This document shows, piece after piece, positions 61,284 to 64,000 of a stretch of 64,000 nucleotides of DNA. The notes beneath the pieces were generated by a model. The model was not told the DNA's origin. It ran no database searches and was given only the letters and a program-made list of their open reading frames with translations. The first letter of the stretch is position 1. Each line of letters starts with the position of its first letter. This DNA comes from Acidobacteriota bacterium (lineage in GTDB: Bacteria; Acidobacteriota; Vicinamibacteria; Vicinamibacterales; JAKQTR01), in assembly GCA_026393755.1 (NCBI GenBank), contig JAPKZO010000017.1:106525-170524 (forward strand). The letters run 5' to 3'. The translations under genes were made by a program, and so were the position numbers.

Positions 61284-63755
61284 TCAGTACTTCACCAGCA
61301 GCCGTGCCGCGCGTGCGATTTCGGCCTCGCCCGGCAGGAACGCTTCCTCGAGCGTGGGCGAATACGGTACGGGCGTGTCGAGAGCCCCGATCACCCGAAT
61401 CGGCGCATCCAGCGCCTCGAATGCCTCTTCCTGAACGATGGCTGCCAGGCTTTCACCGATGCCGCCTGTCCGGGTGTCTTCGTGGACGATCAGCACGCGG
61501 CCGCAGTGGCACGCCACGGAAATGAGCGTCTCACGATCGAGCGGCGCGAGGCTGCGCAGATCGACGACCGTCGCCTCGATGCCCTCCCCGGCCAGCGTGT
61601 TCGCCACTCGCATCGCCACGTGCACGTAGGCGCCGTAGGAGATGATGGCCAGGTCGCTCCCGGCGCGCCTGATGGCGGCTTTGCCCAGCGGGATCGGGGC
61701 CGGCGCGGTCTCTCCCAACACCTGCTTGATGGACGGATCGCGATAGAGCGCGATGTGTTCGTAGTAGAGGACCGGATCCGGATCGGCGACCGCCGACGCC
61801 AGCAACGCGCGCGCATCGTGCGGAGTGGACGGCACGACGATCTTCAGACCCGGCGTCCGGTAGAACCACGCTTCGGTGTTCTGGCTATGGTACGGTCCCG
61901 CGTGACGGAGGCCGCCCCACGGCATCCGCAGCACCATCGGCACGGATTGGCCGAAGCGGTACCGGTTCTTGGCGGCGTTGTTGACCAGTTGATTGAAGCC
62001 GGTCGCCACGAAGTCGTTGAACTGCATCTCGGCAATCGGCCGCAGGCCGGCCAGCGCCGCGCCGACTGCCGCGCCGATGATGGCGCTTTCGGCGATCGGG
62101 GCGTTGATGATCCGGTCGCCATACGTCTTGAGCAGCGGCCGGAGCATCAGGAACGCGTTGCCGTACTTGCCGCCGACATCCTCGCCGAAGACGAATACGC
62201 GCGGGTCCGCGCACAACGCGTCCTCGATGCCGCGCATCACGCCTTCGAGCAGCGTCTGGCCTTTCGGATCAAACGGAGGCCCGGGTTCGGTTGGCGGCAA
62301 TCTGCACCCGGACCGGACCGCTTGGCGCGCCTCGGCCGTCAGCACCTCCATGCGCGGCCGCGCGTCCTGGCCGTCCACGACGCCCGCGCGAGCACCGGCG
62401 GGATCCGGCCAGGGTGCGGCAATGACAGCCTGCGCTTCCGTCTCGACGATCGCTTCAGCGTCGTGTTTGAAGTGGGCGACGGCATCGGCGTCGATGATTC
62501 CCTCGTCGAGCAACCGCCCCGCATAGCGTGCGATCGGGTCTCGGCCGGACCAGAACGCGTACTGGCCGGCATCCGCGTAGCCGCCGCCGGTCAACGCGGG
62601 GTACTCCCACGAGGGCGGTACGTCGCGTCCGTGATACAGCATGTCGTCGTGATGCGCGTGCCCGCACATCCGCATGCAGACCAGTTCGATCAGCGCGGGC
62701 CCGCAACCATCACGAGCGCGTTCGGCCGCCCACGCGAACGCGACGGCGATCTCGTCGGGATCGGTGCCGTCAATGGTGATGCCGGGAATGCCGTATCCGA
62801 TGGCCTTGTCGGCAAACACCCGGGCCGCCGTCTGATCGGACACTGGCGTTGAGAGCGCCGTCTGATTGTTCTGGACGCAGAAGATCACGGGGAGCCGGCG
62901 CACCGCGCACAGGTTGATGGCTTCGTGCCATTCGCCGAGCGAGGTGGCGCCATCGCCGAGGTACGACACGGCGACGCGCCCGCTTCGGGTCTGTGCGAAT
63001 GCCAGGCCCATGCCGGCCATCGATAGCGTCGGCACGAGCAGCGGGGCAGCCGGCGGATAGATGCCCCACGTAAAGTCGCCGATGTGCAAATCGCGCCCGT
63101 CCATTGGCGGGCCCGCCTTGCCCATCTGCGCCGACAGCACCATCCTTACCGTCTCAGGCCCTGGGCGCATGGCGACCACGGCGCCGAGATCGCGAATCAT
63201 CGGCGAGATCACGTCGCCTTGCCACTCGCCCTCTGCCGATCGCCATGCCGAGCCACGCCGCAGCCTGATGGCGGACGCGTAAATGGCCTCCTGGCCAAGC
63301 GATCGGAATCCCTTGCCCTGGAACGACGCCGTCCCGTACTTGATCTCGCCGCGCGCGAAGAACGTCTTGAGCCGGTTGTCGATCGCACGCGTCAGGATCA
63401 TGCCGCGCAGGATGTCGCGGCGCTCGTCCGGCGTGAGCGACAAGGCGATCGCCTCGCGCCGCAGGAAGCCATCACACGCGTCCTGCAGGTCGGCAAGCGC
63501 CTCGGCGACGCGAGTCGCGGCCGAGACACCGGGAGTCAATTCCGCGGCTGGATCACTGGCGAGACCAGCGAGGTGATCGGCCAGGGCCTGGCGGAGACGC
63601 GCCCGCAGCAGTTCGAGATCCGCGGGGCCGCCAACGGGTCCGGCGGTGAGCGCGGCGCCGAACGCCTTCCGCGCGGTCGGGGCCGCAAATGGATGCCGTT
63701 CGAGCACAAACGCGTCGAATCGGGTTGATAGGCTGGCGAGCCTGTCTGGGGACAT
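61284..63755 (-). CDS. 2-oxoisovalerate (branched-chain 2-oxoacid) dehydrogenase E1, alpha-beta fusion
   Basis: 823-residue TPP enzyme in which E1 alpha and beta are one chain. The alpha half has the TPP motif GDGATSLGEWHEAINLCAVR (near residue 266) ending in NN; the beta half starts near residue 495 (TLLEGVMRGIEDALCADPRV) and holds VFGEDVGGKYGNAFLM, AIVQEEAFEALDAPI and the transketolase C-domain. It decarboxylates branched-chain 2-oxoacids and passes acyl groups to E2 lipoate, giving branched acyl-CoA primers. E2 and E3 are not in the window. Pyruvate as substrate is less likely but not excluded. Confidence 0.82.
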   Translation of the reverse strand: MSPDRLASLSTRFDAFVLERHPFAAPTARKAFGAALTAGPVGGPADLELLRARLRQALADHLAGLASDPAAELTPGVSAATRVAEALADLQDACDGFLRREAIALSLTPDERRDILRGMILTRAIDNRLKTFFARGEIKYGTASFQGKGFRSLGQEAIYASAIRLRRGSAWRSAEGEWQGDVISPMIRDLGAVVAMRPGPETVRMVLSAQMGKAGPPMDGRDLHIGDFTWGIYPPAAPLLVPTLSMAGMGLAFAQTRSGRVAVSYLGDGATSLGEWHEAINLCAVRRLPVIFCVQNNQTALSTPVSDQTAARVFADKAIGYGIPGITIDGTDPDEIAVAFAWAAERARDGCGPALIELVCMRMCGHAHHDDMLYHGRDVPPSWEYPALTGGGYADAGQYAFWSGRDPIARYAGRLLDEGIIDADAVAHFKHDAEAIVETEAQAVIAAPWPDPAGARAGVVDGQDARPRMEVLTAEARQAVRSGCRLPPTEPGPPFDPKGQTLLEGVMRGIEDALCADPRVFVFGEDVGGKYGNAFLMLRPLLKTYGDRIINAPIAESAIIGAAVGAALAGLRPIAEMQFNDFVATGFNQLVNNAAKNRYRFGQSVPMVLRMPWGGLRHAGPYHSQNTEAWFYRTPGLKIVVPSTPHDARALLASAVADPDPVLYYEHIALYRDPSIKQVLGETAPAPIPLGKAAIRRAGSDLAIISYGAYVHVAMRVANTLAGEGIEATVVDLRSLAPLDRETLISVACHCGRVLIVHEDTRTGGIGESLAAIVQEEAFEALDAPIRVIGALDTPVPYSPTLEEAFLPGEAEIARAARLLVKY

Positions 63756-63934
63756 GGATGTCAGTATGCCAGAGTCTCACCCCTGCCGCTGCGGTGCCTC
63801 GGCGTTTCGCTCCGCGTCCCCGCTCACACTCGCCGGCAAATAGCGCCTACCGGGACCCGTGACCGGCCTGACGTTTGCGCTATTCGCGCAGCCTGTCTTG
63901 ACCCTTACGGCGCATTTTGCGAACTGACGCTGTC

Positions 63935-63995
63935 GGTCCTTCGACTCGCTCCCTTCGCTGGGCTCAGGACCGTCCCGAGCGTCGTCGAGGGACGG
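63935..63995. repeat. Paired palindromic repeat at window end
   Basis: GGTCCT (63935-63940) with AGGACC (63966-63971), and CCGTCCC (63970-63976) with GGGACGG (63989-63995), enclosing TTCGACTCGCTCCCTTCGCT. This type of CTTCGACTCGCT / GGCTCAGGAC repeat is widespread in high-GC intergenic regions. The stretch 63756-63934 shows nothing else. Confidence 0.5.
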
Positions 63996-64000
63996 CTCGG

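Noticed and set aside
1..64000. CRISPR array, rRNA operon or complete prophage
   Set aside because: No regular direct repeats with spacers, no rRNA-like conserved stretches and no phage structural genes were seen.

Overview
This window reads as chromosomal DNA of a high-GC Gram-negative bacterium with an outer membrane: TonB receptor, two FadL-like barrels, an autotransporter and many signal peptides. The gene mix (UbiB paralogues, DUF1702-like proteins, alpha/beta-fused E1 dehydrogenase, TSP3-repeat exported protein) suggests an Acidobacteriota of the Vicinamibacteria type. That placement is an inference; no rRNA or tRNA gene was found to settle it.

0-8.5 kb: a tungstate-type ABC transporter (tupB, tupC); a structured leader followed by a frameshifted P-protein gene (pheA, chorismate mutase/prephenate dehydratase); an Lrp/AsnC regulator divergent from an AsnRS-like asparagine synthetase, mirroring the asnC-asnA pair of enterobacteria; an exported TSP3/TonB-C protein; a DNPH1-like nucleotide hydrolase; a tandem cyclase-fold protein. 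8.5-19.5 kb: threonine aldolase, a 1022-aa protein with a degenerate SGNH domain, a 1788-aa autotransporter with long internal repeats, and an orphan ParA with a small overlapping membrane ORF.

19.9-42.2 kb is the most unusual part, a probable specialised lipid or acyl-metabolite locus. The plus-strand half holds a UbiB-family kinase, a DUF1702/UnbL-like protein, a UbiB-fold pseudokinase, a second related protein, two FadL-like barrels and two small or exported proteins. The minus-strand half (transcribed from 42.2 towards 30.1 kb) holds a condensation-fold acyltransferase, an ACP, an acyl-AMP ligase, an SDR, a 4-TM protein, a TonB receptor, LuxE- and LuxC-like fatty-acid reductase subunits, a third DUF1702-like protein and an unknown protein. 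Activation, carriage, transfer and reduction of an acyl chain can all be assigned; the product cannot.

42.3-48.4 kb: a signalling operon of a cNMP-binding patatin lipase, a Cache-HAMP-class III cyclase and a Cache membrane protein. A 106-nt multibranched inverted-repeat element separates it from an IMPDH/GMPR-family gene, which is divergent from arginine decarboxylase (speA).

52.2-58.5 kb: a gene-cassette array without an integrase (CALIN). Small genes all lie on the minus strand and are separated by attC-like sites with inverted R boxes, conserved L boxes and the same unpaired base; several stop codons fall in the R' box. One cassette is a VapBC module, and a truncated IS110-family transposase sits inside the array. 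A second toxin-antitoxin pair, an M28 peptidase and a fused branched-chain 2-oxoacid dehydrogenase E1 finish the window.
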